A DNA stretch of 64,000 nt from Hemileia vastatrix (Eukaryota; Basidiomycota; Pucciniomycetes; Pucciniales; Zaghouaniaceae), in NCBI GenBank assembly GCA_030280995.1, contig JASXTE010000005.1:32191501-32255500 (forward strand). Reading direction: 5' to 3'. Positions 11,791 to 24,200 of this stretch are shown one piece after another; positions within the stretch are counted from its first letter, which is position 1, and each line of letters begins with the position of its first letter. A program made the translations under genes and the position numbers. The notes under the pieces are model-generated. The model saw only the letters and a program-made list of their open reading frames with translations. It searched no databases and had not been told where the DNA came from.

Positions 11791-11798
11791 TATAAAAG
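11791..11798 (+). promoter_or_regulatory. TATA box of antisense gene 2
   Basis: TATAAAAG lies about 130 bp upstream of the ATG at 11928. A pyrimidine-rich tract (11860-11920) ends just before the ATG, a usual arrangement at fungal transcription starts. It would drive transcription opposite to GyA. Confidence 0.55.
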
Positions 11799-11927
11799 AA
11801 GAGCTGCCTCCATGCACAATGCTCTGCAGCCAACCTTCTGAACTTCCACTCTTTCTTCATTATCTACACATCACTGATAAAATTTTCATTCATCTCTTTT
11901 CTCTTCATTTTTTTTCCTTCACAGATC

Positions 11928-13483
11928 ATGGCTGGATCCCCAGATTTTTACCCATTGGACCTTCCCTGTTTCACTGCTCCAAAGGACTATGCTTGTAAAC
12001 AGTGCATCCAAATGTGCAGGCCTTGTACCTTCACTCTTCCTAATCCTCAGGCCAAATTCTATAACAGTGCCTGTGATTCTTGAAACTCTAAAAAGAAAAG
12101 ATGTGACAAAGATCCCAACTATCCAATACCTCTGCCTTCACCTTCTCATAAATATATTTCCAGATCTCCTACCAGGTCACCAGAACTTGGACCTGCTTCC
12201 TCTTCTTTATCTTTTGCTCCTTCCAGAAGATCATGCCGTCCTATTCCCAAAACACTCCCTAAAAGACCTGCTTTATCTTCTCAAGAATCTGCTTTTACCT
12301 CAGAAAATTTAGCCAAATCAGCTTCAAAATCAGCTCCCAGGCTTCTAGACCATGTCCAGGCAGCCTTCCGGCCTTACCAGAAAGCAAAAATCAGTCTCAA
12401 AACTCCCAAATTCAGCCAGATAACAGCCAAAATACACCAATAAACACCAACAGCTCTACGCAACCACCTCCTAATGCACCCAGAGCAATGTGTACGTGCA
12501 AAATTTCTTTCTCAGAAAACCCCAAAAATTCTAACATCTCTAGAAGGCTTGCCAGATTACCTCTTGAAAACACCAGAGCATGCAAAACTGCTTCCAAACA
12601 AAAACCTCCTGTTCCACCAAGAAGAACTCACTGCACCTCTCCTCTGGCCGCCAACTATTCCTCTGATAGTTCCATTTCTTTTAGATCTTCATCAAGAAAA
12701 TCACAATCAGCTTCCAGGTCACCTTCTCCTGGTCCTTCCTTCAACAGCCCGGGTACTCCACCACCAGTGTCCAACCCAACTGGGCCAAGCAATAATAATA
12801 TCCACAACAACAACAGCAGCCCTGCTGCTCCAACCAGGCCACAGGAACACCCTTCTTTTCCTTCATCTTCTCAACACCATTTAGAGAATGATCATGAGAA
12901 TCCATACCTCTATCTTGTTGATCTTCCTTCCACATTCATTCAACATTCTTCAACAGTCCAGATTCCGGCCGCATACAAATTTGAGGAGCTCCCAATCTGT
13001 AAGTAGTAAATTAATAAATCCAATTTATTTAACAGAAAAAAATTACCGATCTAATTCTTCTGTATAGATGGAACCCTGCCTCCTGAAACTACAATTGGGA
13101 TTGGCCAACCTCTATAAACTACCTTAAAACTGGATTACACCAACATGAAACAACACCTAAGCATGATGTGTTCAAACATGCTTAAGGCCTTTGCTCTCCA
13201 TAGTCCATTGAATGAGTTTGAAAAGAATCTGAGAAAACAGCTCCTTGATGACCACTGGAAGATAACTAGAATAATGAAGCACACCTTCCAACACTCTATC
13301 CCTGCTTCTTTCACTTCTTCCCAAAATTTACCTTCTACTCTGGTCCCTGACTATTACAACCCATATAAGCTTTCCAGCTGCCTACATCACAAAGAATACA
13401 GTTCTTCCACCAATCCTAACAAAAAGCAAAAACACCACCATAATCTGGACCAACCTCTGGAGGCTTCTTCTTCAATACATTAA
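11928..13483 (+). pseudogene. antisense six-cysteine (Zn2Cys6-like) gene 2 of GyA, two exons
   Basis: Start ATG at 11928 (MAGSPDFYPLDLP). Cys at residues 23, 26, 33, 49 and 59, with a TGA stop at codon 52 exactly where the fifth Cys of a CX2CX6CX15CX2CX6C array is expected. The flanking sequence NSKKKRCD strongly resembles a Zn2Cys6 basic loop. A Ser/Pro-rich low-complexity middle follows, after a frameshift near 12340 into the frame 12488-13006. An intron fits 12999-13067 (GTAAGTAG...GTATAG), joining to a C-terminal exon that stays in frame to 13483 apart from one stop and has a helical segment (LNEFEKNLRKQLLDDHWKI). The layout (zinc cluster, disordered middle, helical end) is that of a small transcription factor. 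The function is inferred and I do not recognise the family. Confidence 0.6.
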
Positions 13484-14669
13484 AAAAAGAAATTAATAAT
13501 TCACTAACTAGAAAGAACAATAATAATTAACAGATATATATATAAAAATTTGTTTATTTTTAATTTATTTTAATTTAATTCATTTTTATTTTTATTTTTT
13601 ATTTTATTTTTATTTTTATTTACACTACTAAAATACTAAAAAAAAAACTTGAAAATAATAAACAAAATTAACCAAAAATATGAGAGAGATGGTATCCCCC
13701 AGCCAATTGATGAACTGATCCCCAGATACCTTACCCACATCCAAGTGCACCTGGATGTGGATAAACTTTTAAATAATTTTTAAATGAATTAAAATAAAAA
13801 AATTAAGATGAAATAAATAGAAATTGAGAGAATAATAAAAAAATAAAATAGCATTGCCCGGCCAATTGATGAGCCTTTCCCAACCAATGCTTGCCCACAT
13901 CCAGGTGACCCTGATGTGGTGACACCATATACTATCATTTTTGATTTTTACTTCTTTATATCCTAATAACCCCCATTGAATAATTAAAAAAAAAAAAAAA
14001 ATAAAACTACTATCTAACACAACCACAGACACAAAAATTAAAGAAAAGAAAAATACAAAGTCCAGCTTCATAGAAACTTTAGCCAAAGGAAATGATCACT
14101 GGGTAGGCTCCCTCCAATAAGTAAAAATGATGGGAGACCACGAGTGATCCACCACCAAAACCAAAGAAGCCAGTCCCAAGCCAGTAAGCCAGTTTAAAGT
14201 CATAGTGGACTTAAAACCTGAATAACAAAAACCAGAACTAGGATTCAACTAGGAAAAACAAAATACTTGAGACAGACATTATGGGGTAACTGTTCTAAAG
14301 AGAAGGAAGCTCATCAGTTACCCCCACACTTGCCAAAAAAAATTCTAGAAGCCCCCCCTAGATACCTTCTAACAAAAACGCAAAATCCAAAACATTAAAC
14401 CAAAACCAATAAGCGTGAAGAGTCTGACACTTGAAGACCAAAAGAGGTTCCAGTTTTAAGTCATAGAGGACTAAAACCTGTGAAGAGAAACCAATACTAG
14501 GATTCAACCAAATTAAGAGAAGGGGTTGGAAACAAACAATCTGGGTTAACTTTTCCACAGAGCAGCCAGCCCATCAGTTACCCCCACACCTGACAAAATA
14601 AAATTTAGAAGCCCCGCCCATGGGTACCTTCTAACAAAATAAAGTTTCCAACAAAACAGATGCACAGCA
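13484..14669. other. GyA spacer between antisense gene 2 and integrase
   Basis: Non-coding as far as I can see. 13500-13680 is AT-rich. Two copies of a 75-bp block (CCAGCCAATTGATGAACTG...CCCACATCCAAGTGCACC) lie at 13690 and 13852. 14170-14640 is a diverged duplication of about 255 bp containing AGTTTTAAGTCATAGAGGAC and GGGGTAACTG hairpins. Confidence 0.6.
14283..14324. repeat. hairpin with 10-bp perfect arms, present in three copies
   Basis: GGGGTAACTG and CAGTTACCCC are separated by 22 bases. Less perfect copies lie at about 14535-14575 and 11525-11567. It could form a stem in either transcript. Confidence 0.7.
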
Positions 14670-15799
14670 TCACCAAAATCCAAAATTAAAGAATGGTCCA
14701 TAGTTTATCCTCATTGTTAAGTCAATCTTCGTCAATTCTAGTGCCTCTAGGTTAAAATCTCTTAACCTGATCAGCAGCCACTCTCTCTTTAAGACTGCAA
14801 AATCTAACTCCTCCAAAACATAAGAACCTCCAGACAACTGAGATCGGAATCTGTAAGGTCTATTCCATCTTTCCAAAAACATTTTTTCCCACTGACTCTC
14901 CAAAGTTCTATTATACACCAAAACCAAACAACCAGGTTTCAAGGGATTCCTGAGTCTATGAGCCAGCTTCTTGTCCCAATATCTGACTGATTGATTTCTT
15001 ATCTTCATCATTCTAGAGTATGCCTTCTCTTGAAATTCCTCTCTACATTCCAAGTGTTGCATCCTGTCACAGAGCAAATCTTCTGTTGAGAATATATCTT
15101 CCCACTCAATTCCAAGATAAGAGACAGCTTCCAAATCCACTGGTAGAACAGATCTATTCCCAAAAATTAATTCATAAGTGGAATAGCCAGTTGTCCTTTT
15201 CACAGTGACTCTATCAGCAAATAACACCAAGGGTAAATAATGTCTCCATTTTTCAGCACTATCCCCACACATCTTCACCAAAGCATTCTTGACAACTTGA
15301 TGGCCTCTTTCAGCCATTCCTTCAGCTTCAGGATAATACCGTTTAGCCACTCTGACTTTAGAACCAATACTTGCCACATCTTCTTTAAATTCAGCTCCAA
15401 AATCTGGCCCACCATCAACAGTAACCAACCTCATCAACCCATACCTAAACACCCATTCTTTCTTCAAAATTTCTGCAACATTTTTGGCAGTCAAATTAAC
15501 CAGAGGCACCGCCTCAACCCAAACAGAAAAATAATCCCTGGCAAAATTAAGTATTTATACCTGCCCTCTTTGATATGGACAGCATCCAGACTGACTCTTC
15601 CAAACACAGTTGTTTCACCAGTAGCACGGCAAACCTCTTTAGGTTTCAAGTGAATTCTTCTTTGAAACTCTTCATAAGATTGAACCAAACCCTTCACAGC
15701 CAACTTCATACCTGGCCACCAAAATCTATCTGCTATTCTTTTATAAGTCTCCACAAAGCCTCTATGACCAAGGTCTTCATACAAAGACTTCAACACCAA
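14670..15799 (-). pseudogene. GyA integrase
   Basis: Two overlapping frames cover a Ty3/Gypsy integrase. The N-terminal zinc-finger region (15491-15799) has HRGFVETYKRIADRFWWPGM, but the usual Cys-X2-Cys is Tyr-Glu-Glu-Phe, so zinc binding is lost. The frame shifts near 15500. The core (from 15509) shows VTVDGGPDFGAEF with the second catalytic Asp and GMAERGHQ with the Glu. The C-terminal part (LKPGCLVLVYN, RWNRPYRF, GGSYVLEELD) is the GPY/F-like domain that ends the pol of this lineage. No chromodomain follows. The enzyme would insert the cDNA. This copy is non-functional. Confidence 0.85.
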
Positions 15800-16075
15800 C
15801 TATTGACCCTTCTTCTGAGTCACCACCACTTGAGGATTTGGATGTCTCCTCCTCATCAACCTCCCTCCTGACACATAAAATCCAGGACTCTACTTCTTCA
15901 TTGCCACCCAAGTATCATCATCACAAATATCTGGCCTCTACAAGGTTAACAGATGTTCAACCATAATAAAATAAAACCCAGTCTGACCCCAGGTCTCATC
16001 TTCAAAATCCAACAAAACAGCATCCAAGGGTACAACCCTTTCATAAAAATATCCAGTGTACACATGAGCAACACA

Positions 16076-16873
16076 TCAGGCCCAACCAGGACTCCAATTC
16101 CAAAACTTTGGCACATTAGTTCCCTTCCACTGAATCTTATGAGAATCCAGTTCACCAACAAAAACACCATTTTCAAATATTGAGCCATCCCAAACAACAG
16201 CCCCATCTTCATCAACAAGAACATCCTGATCACCAGAATCATGATCAGAACCAGCCAGTTTAACCTCTTGGTGGAGGAGCAAACAATCTTCAAGTTTAGC
16301 CTCATAGAGGAGGAGAGAATGATCATCCAGATTAGCCTCATGGGGGAGGAGAGAAAAATCTTCAGCACCCTTTGCGCTGGCCCTAACCGCTGCAAAATCT
16401 TCAACAAATTCTTCAGAATAAGAATCTTCATCTGTGGGTGGTCTTCTTGATAGTCCATCTGGCATTGTAAAAGTCTTATCTGGCTTGTGAACCAGATCAA
16501 AAGAAGAATGTTGAATAAATGCCACCCACCTAGTTGTTGGAGCATTTGGAAGGCTAGGTTTGTTGATCATTTGAATCAAAGATTTAGCATCAACCTGCAG
16601 CTCAAAATACTGCCCCCACAAAACGGTTTGTAGCTTCTTAAAAAATTTTTCTACACCACACAATTCCAAATTTGGATATGAATACCTAGATTCCACCTCA
16701 TTAAAAACCACAGACTCATACCTTACTGGCCTGACCTTCCCAGCTTTATCTTCCTGAGACAAAAAAGCACCAGCAGCAATATAACTTGAGTCCACCGCCA
16801 GATAAATATTTCCAGCTTCTCTTCCATAATCCAACTTGTGAAGAATAATATCTTCACCTACCTCCATCCTCAA
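16076..16873 (-). pseudogene. GyA RNase H domain of pol
   Basis: A 265-codon frame holds a retroelement RNase H that degrades the RNA strand during reverse transcription: YLAVDSSYIAAGAFLSQED (first Asp, as in the RNase_H-like family of Gypsy), SYPNLELCGV (Glu), LQVDAKSLIQMI (Asp) and the VHKPDKTFTMPDGLSRRP motif that ends the domain. An acidic linker with repeated LLHEAKLED-type segments follows toward integrase (from about residue 150). 15800-16075 continues this linker in broken frames. Confidence 0.85.
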
Positions 16874-16897
16874 CTTCTGAAAAACCTCTTCACACTC

Positions 16898-18397
16898 CTA
16901 AGTCCATTCCCACTCCACATCTTTCCCGGTCAACCTCCTTAAAGGTGAAGCCAACAAAGAAAAATCTTTAATAAAAATCCTGACATACACACAAACTCCC
17001 AAAAATCCCCTAACTTTAGTAGTGTTTTTGGGCCTTGGCCATGACTGAATTTTATTAAATTTCATCTTTACCATAATCCTTCCATCCTTACATACAACAT
17101 GACCCAGAATTTCCAGAGCAGGAACACAACAACAAATCTTTGACCCAGAAATGGTCAAACCAGCCTCTTCAATTCTAAACAATACTCTCTCTAGAGTAAT
17201 TGCATATTCCCAAATTAATCTCCTTATACCTGGATTCTCCTTCAGAACCTCATTTCCATAATCAGTGGATGATCTTTTAATTCCACCATCATCAATAAAA
17301 ATACCAGCATAAGTCGGAACCTCATCCTGTGAAATCCAAGCCATTTGAGCTTGATATACTGCTACTGAATTAGTTTCTCCTTGAGGCAACCTAGTGAGCT
17401 GATATCTTCCCAGAGGAGTCTCAAACGTTGTGAGTGGCTGTGAATTGGTGTGATGTTCCCTTTCATCATAACCACCCAAAATATCACCCAAACCATAACA
17501 CACCCTCCCAAAAATAGCTTCCACAAAGTCCTCCGCACTTGGCAGCATCCCCAAATCCTTGATAGTGACTCTATTTAAGGCCCTAAGTTCATGCACCACC
17601 CTCAACTTTCCATTCTGCTTCTTAACACAGAAAACTGGACTTGAGTAACTAGAAGTTGATTGTTTTTATAACCCAGTCCTGACTCTTTCCTTAATAATCT
17701 CTATAAAATCATCCCTTATAGCAGCTGGAATTGGAATAGGCTTGATTTGCCAAGGTCTGTGACAAACGACAGGAATCAAGTAAGGTTCCCCATAAGAGTG
17801 TTTCAACACACCCCTTTTCTCATCAACAAATGCCACCGCTTTCTCCCTGAGCACAATAAAGTGAAACAAAAACTTCTTTTCCTCATCAGAAAACCACCCA
17901 TCAGGACCAAAATTAACAACTTTCAACATTTCCACAGTCACCCGAGTGGTTTCCACAAAATCAGGAGGATTCTTCACCAGAGGAGTACAGTACGGATCTC
18001 TTGAAAATGAAGGTCTCTTCAATGGAGGATTCAAACCTACAGGCATAGGCTCATTGAAAGGCCTAATCTTCTGCGCTACCTTCTTGTACTTTGCAGCTCC
18101 ACTGTCAACTTGAGGGATCTTCAGGATGTCTTCACCACCAGACCTGGAACAAAACCCAAGGGTTCTCCCATTGCTCACATGTGCAGCCCAGGTAATGTTT
18201 TTGAAAGGTGAAGAATAAAACCTAGTGGTGCACAATTGGGAGGACTTACTTTTAGACCTTAATCTCACCACTCCACAACTTTTCCTCAATTCCACATCTT
18301 CATCCTCACTTCCATCTTCCAATTCTTCAAATCTTGATTTATATTCTGAATAACATCTTCTAAAATTATGCAGTTTATCCTCATGCTGGAGGCCCAA
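16898..18397 (-). pseudogene. GyA reverse transcriptase with upstream linker
   Basis: The frame 17666-18397 carries the region before RT (acidic N-terminus, RSKSKSSQLC, then PWQIKPIPIPAAIRDDFIEIIKERVRTGL), and 16898-17605 carries the RT: RVVHELRALNRVTIKD, FETPLGRYQLTRLPQG, AVYQAQM, the catalytic FIDD (for YxDD), LGHVVCKDGRI and RGFLGVC. A stop and frameshift lie between the two parts near 17650. The sequence type is that of large basidiomycete Gypsy elements. The region at 18180-18290 recurs imperfectly at 18630-18735. Confidence 0.88.
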
Positions 18398-19635
18398 AAA
18401 TTGATCTTGACGATCTTAATTCCTCAAAAATTTGTGCAGTTTAACCTCTTGCTGGAGGCCCAAAAATTGATCTTGATGATCTTTACAAAAATAATTCTTT
18501 TCTTCTTTTTTGATTATCTTCAGATTTTTTTCTTGATTTTCTTTATTTATCTTGAATTTTTTATTTTATTTTCTTGAGTTTTATTCCATCCTACAAAAAA
18601 ACCAGGGGTTTTCTCAATTCTCACAGACATGGCCAAGGTAATGTTTTTGAAAGGTTTAGAAGAAACCCTAGCAGTGCACAATTGGGAGGACTTACTTTTA
18701 GACCCCAATCTCACCACCCCACAGCCTTTCTGCATATCTTTAATAAAGATATATAACCAATCTTCTTTTTTGAACTTGAATCAAAAATAATTAAAAATCT
18801 TGAGAGATAACAGATATTTGACAAAAACATGAAGAATACTTGCAGAGAAGAAATACATTAAAAAGAGAAAGTTGAAAATCTACTTGGTATATCTACAAGG
18901 GAGATTACCTACTACAACATGGGACTTCCTCATCTTGGGGAGAGGCTGTAGCAGTAGGGTGATCAGACCTCATTACTCTAAAAAAGACAGACTCTCACTA
19001 GAGCCTGAGCCACACTCCCAAAAACCAGAGGAGACACCCACTTCTTTTCTTCTCCTACAACAATCCATGCACTGGCACATTGAAGACAATCCAGGCCTGG
19101 TCTCCCAGCCATCATCCCCAGGGGAATGTTAACCTCATGTGAAGCCTCCTTTCATCTTCACCAGTCAACTCCAAACTGATAACCAATTCTTGCTTGAAAA
19201 TCCATCAAGAATGGTCCGCCCAAAACAGCTTTTACATTACTTTTGGAAATGTAAAAATGAACCTTCCCGGAGGCTCCACCGACATCCAGCTTCACAAAAT
19301 AAGCTGTCCCAATCAACTAAGTGACATGGCCACCAATCCCTTTAAATTTTCACCAATTCCTGTCTTGATGGGGAGGCCCAGATGAGTAGCCTCAAACAAA
19401 GAAATCAGGTTAATCTGAGAACCTGAATTGACCAATTCCCTAGCCTCCCTGCCATTCAGAGTGAAATTGACATAACCCAGAGGAGAAAAAAAATGAGTCT
19501 CCAACCCCTCACCAAACTTCTCAGAAGAATCACAAATGTATTCCACCTCCCCAGAAGAAACCTGTCTTCTGGTCAACAATTGTTTTTGCCCATCAGCCAA
19601 CCCAGGACTGATAGCATTCAATTCACCATAAGAAA
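18398..19635 (-). pseudogene. GyA protease and degenerate downstream pol
   Basis: The last readable frame (19313-19635, open through to the transposon border) is an aspartic protease: VNFTLNGREARELVNSGSQINLI, where the catalytic Asp of the D-S-G triad is Asn, a G-to-A change. Downstream, broken minus-strand frames (about 18960-19310) continue with KVHFYISKSNVKAVLGGPFLMDF, the C-terminal part of a retropepsin fold. 18371-18485 holds a 64-bp tandem duplication (GTTTA/C...GCTGGAGGCCCAAAAATTGA), and 18630-18735 duplicates 18180-18290, so the linker has been rearranged. Confidence 0.75.
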
Positions 19636-19675
19636 CACCACGGGAAATCTAGGGGTGAATTGCTAGCAATCCCCT
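19636..19675 (+). repeat. left TIR and subterminal hairpin of the nested element
   Basis: The TIR covers 19636-19659. Overlapping it, AGGGG...CCCCT arms enclose the palindrome ATTGCTAGCAAT (19660 region). The same combination recurs at 58724-58764 and 63841-63880. Confidence 0.8.
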
Positions 19676-20216
19676 CTCTTGAAATATAGAGTGTCCCTTA
19701 AATATGCCAGGTTAATGAATACTTTATAAACATAAGTAAATTAGAGTTAGATTTACATTTATTCTCAGATTGATTATAGACAGAATATCAACTGATTCCA
19801 AATTATGCACAAGTTGATCCTCCAGAACTTGATTTTGGTCCTCTGATGAGAACAAATTGAGCACAAATTGATCTAACCTAAGCTTATGCATATATAATAA
19901 TTCAAGATACTTGCTCTATTAAATTTGATAATAAAAATAATATTGATGAATTTATATAATAAAAATTATTATGTAAGATATTAAATTATAAATTTAGGCA
20001 TCATAGGAGGGCACGTAATAGAACTTAATTATACTATGTGACACCTTAATACTGTATCACGCAGTTTGAAACATTTAAAACAAAATGTGTCATGATGGGC
20101 AATGAAATTGCTTGGACAGACTCTTTCAAAATTAATACTGACCATAATACACAAGTATGAAACCTTGGCATCTATGCAATAAAAGATTTTCCTTCTGATA
20201 AATGGATTTTTCTCAG

Positions 20217-21235
20217 TTAATACCTGCTAAAAAGTGTCCTTCTGAGGTTTGTCTGACCTTCAGGGGGGTAATTTGGCCACATCACACTACTTCTATTTCC
20301 ATGATTGACCAAAACATCATCCTCATTCCCATCTAAAGAGTTGATCTCATCTGACTGTGGCTGATTAAAGGGGTCCACCACAAGTTTAGCCAAAATTTTG
20401 GTGAACACTTTTTTGATGGATAGTGACTAACTGGTGCTTTCCGAAATTGTCCACCTCAAGTTAGGATAAACTTCAGGAGGATAAATTTATTATGAATACC
20501 AAATTAACTGAAGAATACTTTTGCCCTAGCTACTCTGCATCATAAAAGTGTCCAACTGAGGTTTAGCCATAATTCAGGTAGACACTTTTGGAAAGGCACA
20601 GTCTGATGGGTTTAATATCTACATATGGCAATAAGTATCAGTTTTTTATCAACATGGAACTAGAATTAATTTAATATGGCCAAAGTGTCTACCTGAAGTT
20701 TGGCCAAAATACAGGTGGAAATTTTTATGAGGATTACTTGATGAAATGAAAAAGACTTGCAATTACTTTCCATCATAAAATTTTCAAACTTAAGTTTATC
20801 AAAAATTGTGGTGACACATTTTCCAGATCCAGTCATATGGGATCAACTCTCTATATGGAAATGAGAATCAATTTTTAGTCAATCATGGCATTAGAAGTAA
20901 TCTTATATGGAAAAAGTTTCCACCTGATTTTTGGCCAAAAATAAGTTGAAAATGTTTATGAGGAATACTAGATTAACTAAAGAAGACTTGCACCCTACTA
21001 CTGTCCATCATAAAAGTGTCAACCAGAAGAATTCTCAAACTTGTGGTTGACACCTTTGGCCTGGTCCAGCCATATGGGATCAATTCTGCATATGGACATG
21101 AGGATTTAATTTTGTCAATCATGGTACTAGAAGTAATTTGATATAGATAAAGTGTCCAACTAAATATTGGAAAAAAATCAGTTGAAAACTTCATTTAGTT
21201 TTTCAAAAAATCAAATTAAGTAAAATTTTATTCCT
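20217..21235. repeat. degenerate inverted repeats, left part of the array
   Basis: Imperfect palindromes beginning AAAGTGTC and closing GACACTTT lie near 20237, 20549, 20680 and 21014. Each is followed by a block like CAGTCATATGGGATCAATTCT. They look like older, diverged forms of the palindrome in the main array. The small ORFs here are accidental. Confidence 0.65.
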
Positions 21236-21239
21236 GATG

Positions 21240-24200
21240 ATGCCCATTTTATCCGACACCTCTTCTGAGCCTTGAAAGTAGGCATTTAGCTTGAATTTTG
21301 AATTTCATATAAAATCCCTTTTATTCAAACTATTTCTTTTTATCCCTTTTTTTCTTTTAGATATCAATTAATTTTATGTAAAACAAATCATTTTCATAAT
21401 TTTTTACCTGTATTTAATAAAATTATTAAAGGTTTAACATCACCCTGTAAGCATTTGGCACATGTTTTTTTGCTATACTAATAAAAATAATAATATACTG
21501 GTAACAAAAAATTGATCAAGTGATAAAATAATAATAAAACAGAAAGATCAAATACCAGTGGATATGTTTTAAAAAAATACCAGTTGCACTGAAGAAGAGC
21601 TGCAACCTAGATACTCACCATCAAAAAAGTGTCCAGCACAAGTTTGGCCGAACTTGTGCTGGACACTTTTGGTCAGTTGCAGTCATATGAGATCAATTCT
21701 CGCTATGGCAATGAAAAAATTTTTTTGGATAAAAAACTTCACTAGAAGTAGTTTTACATAGCCAAATTTTCTACCTAGATTTCATCCAAACCACAGGTGC
21801 ACAATTTTTTATCTTTGAAAAAAAGTCAATTTTGTACAATTTATCCCTGATGGCTCTCATTCGCTTCAACACCTCTACTGGCCTTTGATAGTAGGAATAT
21901 TACTTGGATTTCTTTTTTCATATTTGATCCCTTTAACTTAATTTTTTATTCCTAATATTGCTTTTGGATATCAATTAATAGTTTTTAAAATAAACTATTT
22001 TCATATTTTTATACATTTATTTAATAATATTATAAATGGCATAACATCACCTGGTATGCATTTGGCACATGAGTTTTTTCTATACTTATAAAATTAATAA
22101 TTTAATGGCGACCAAAAATTAATCAAATGATATTAATGAGTGAGGAACAATTATAAAATACCAGTAGACATGTTTGTAAGAAATACTAGATGAACTGAAG
22201 AAAAATTCTACCCTAGCTACTCTACATTAAAAAAGTGTCCAGCACAAGTTCGGCCGAACTTGTGCTGGACACTTATGGTCAGGTGCAGTCAGATGGGAGC
22301 AATTCTCTCTATGGAAATAAAGATAAATTTTTGAATTAAAATTGTTTAGCCCTGATTGTTCTAATTTAATTCAAACTCTCTTTTTCTGTTTATGGCAGGA
22401 ATTTAACTTGGATTTCAATTTTCATCTTTGATTTCTTTTATTTTACTTTATTCCTCTCATCTTGCTTTTGGATAGAAGTTTATTTTTTGTAAAATAAATC
22501 ATTTTCATATTTTTTTACCTTTATTTAATAATGTTATAAAAGGTGTAACATCACCCAGTATTCATTTGCCACACAATTTTTTGCTATACTGATAATATTA
22601 ACAATATAATGGTGAGAAAAAATTAATCAATTGATAAATATGAGTGAGGCACAAAGATTTAATAACAGTGGAAATGTTTATAAGAAATTTCAGATGATTA
22701 AAAATGACTTTCACCCTGCATACTCTTCATGATAAAAGTGTCCAGCACAAGTTTGGCCAAACTTGTGATGGACACTTTTGGTTGCATGCCGTCAGACGCA
22801 ATCAATTCTTTTTATGGAAATGAGACTGAATTATCACTCCATCATTGCACTGAAAGTAGTTTTACATAGACAAATTGTCCCCTGGAGGTTTGTCCAAACC
22901 TAAGGTAGACAATTTTTTCCTTTGGTAAAAAGTAAATTTGATCCATGTTAATCTATGATGGTGCCCATTTTTTCTGAAGCCTCTACTGGCTCATGATAGC
23001 AGAAATTATACTTAATATCTTTATTTCATGTTTGATCTCTTTAATTTTAATCTTACCCTTTTATTTATCCTTTAGCTTTTAAATATCAATTTTATTTTGG
23101 TAAAAATGATAACTTTCACATTTTTTTATATTTATTATATTATATTATTAAAGTTGTAAAATCATCCAGTGTACATTCATTACATATTTTTTTGCTATAC
23201 TAAAAACATTAATAATATAATGGTGACTAAAAAATAATCAAATAATAAATATGGATGACACAGAAAGATCAAATACCCATAGAAATTTTTAAAATTAATA
23301 TAAGATTAACTGAAGAAGACTTGCACCCTAGCTACTCTCCATCATAAAAGTGTCCAGCACAATTTCAGCTGAGCTTGTGCTGGACACTTTTGGTTGCATG
23401 CAGTCAGATGGGATAAATTTACTCAATGGAAGTTAAAATGAATTTTTGCTCAATCATTGCACAAGAAGTAGCTTTATACTGCTATACTATCCTCCTGATT
23501 TTTTGGAAAACATCAGGTGGACACTTTTATTAATTTTAAAAAAAAGAAAAAATATTCCAAATCTAGAACTGGTGGTGCAAATTTGGTCTGAAAACTCAAA
23601 TTATATTTGATGCCAGAAATTTTATTTGAATGTTTAATTTCATATTTAATCACTTTTATTTTACTTTTTTATTCCTGTTTTTGCTTTCAAATATCAATTT
23701 ATTTATTGTTAATCTAATAATTTTCATATTTTTTTTTACTTTTATTTAATAAGATTATGAAAGATGTAGCATCTCCCAGTATGCATTTGCCTTAAAATTT
23801 TTTTCAATACTAATAACATTAATATTATAATGGTGAAAAACAATGAATCAAATGATAAATATGAATGACACAGAAAGATCATATACAAGTGGGTTTGTTT
23901 ATAAGGAATACCTGATGAACTGAAGAAGACCTGCACCCTAGATACTCACCATCATAAAAGTGTTCAGCATAAGTTCGGCCGAACTTGTGCTGGACACTTT
24001 TGGTTGCATGCAGTCAGATGGGATAAATTTACTCTATGGAAATGAAAATGACATTTTGCTCAATAATTGCACAATAAGTAGTTTGATATTGCCAAAATGT
24101 CCTCCTGATGAATTTTCAAAACTCATCAGGACACTTTCTTTGGTTTAACATAAAAGGAAATATAGTGCAAGTTTAGCCCTGGTGGTGCACATTTGATCTA

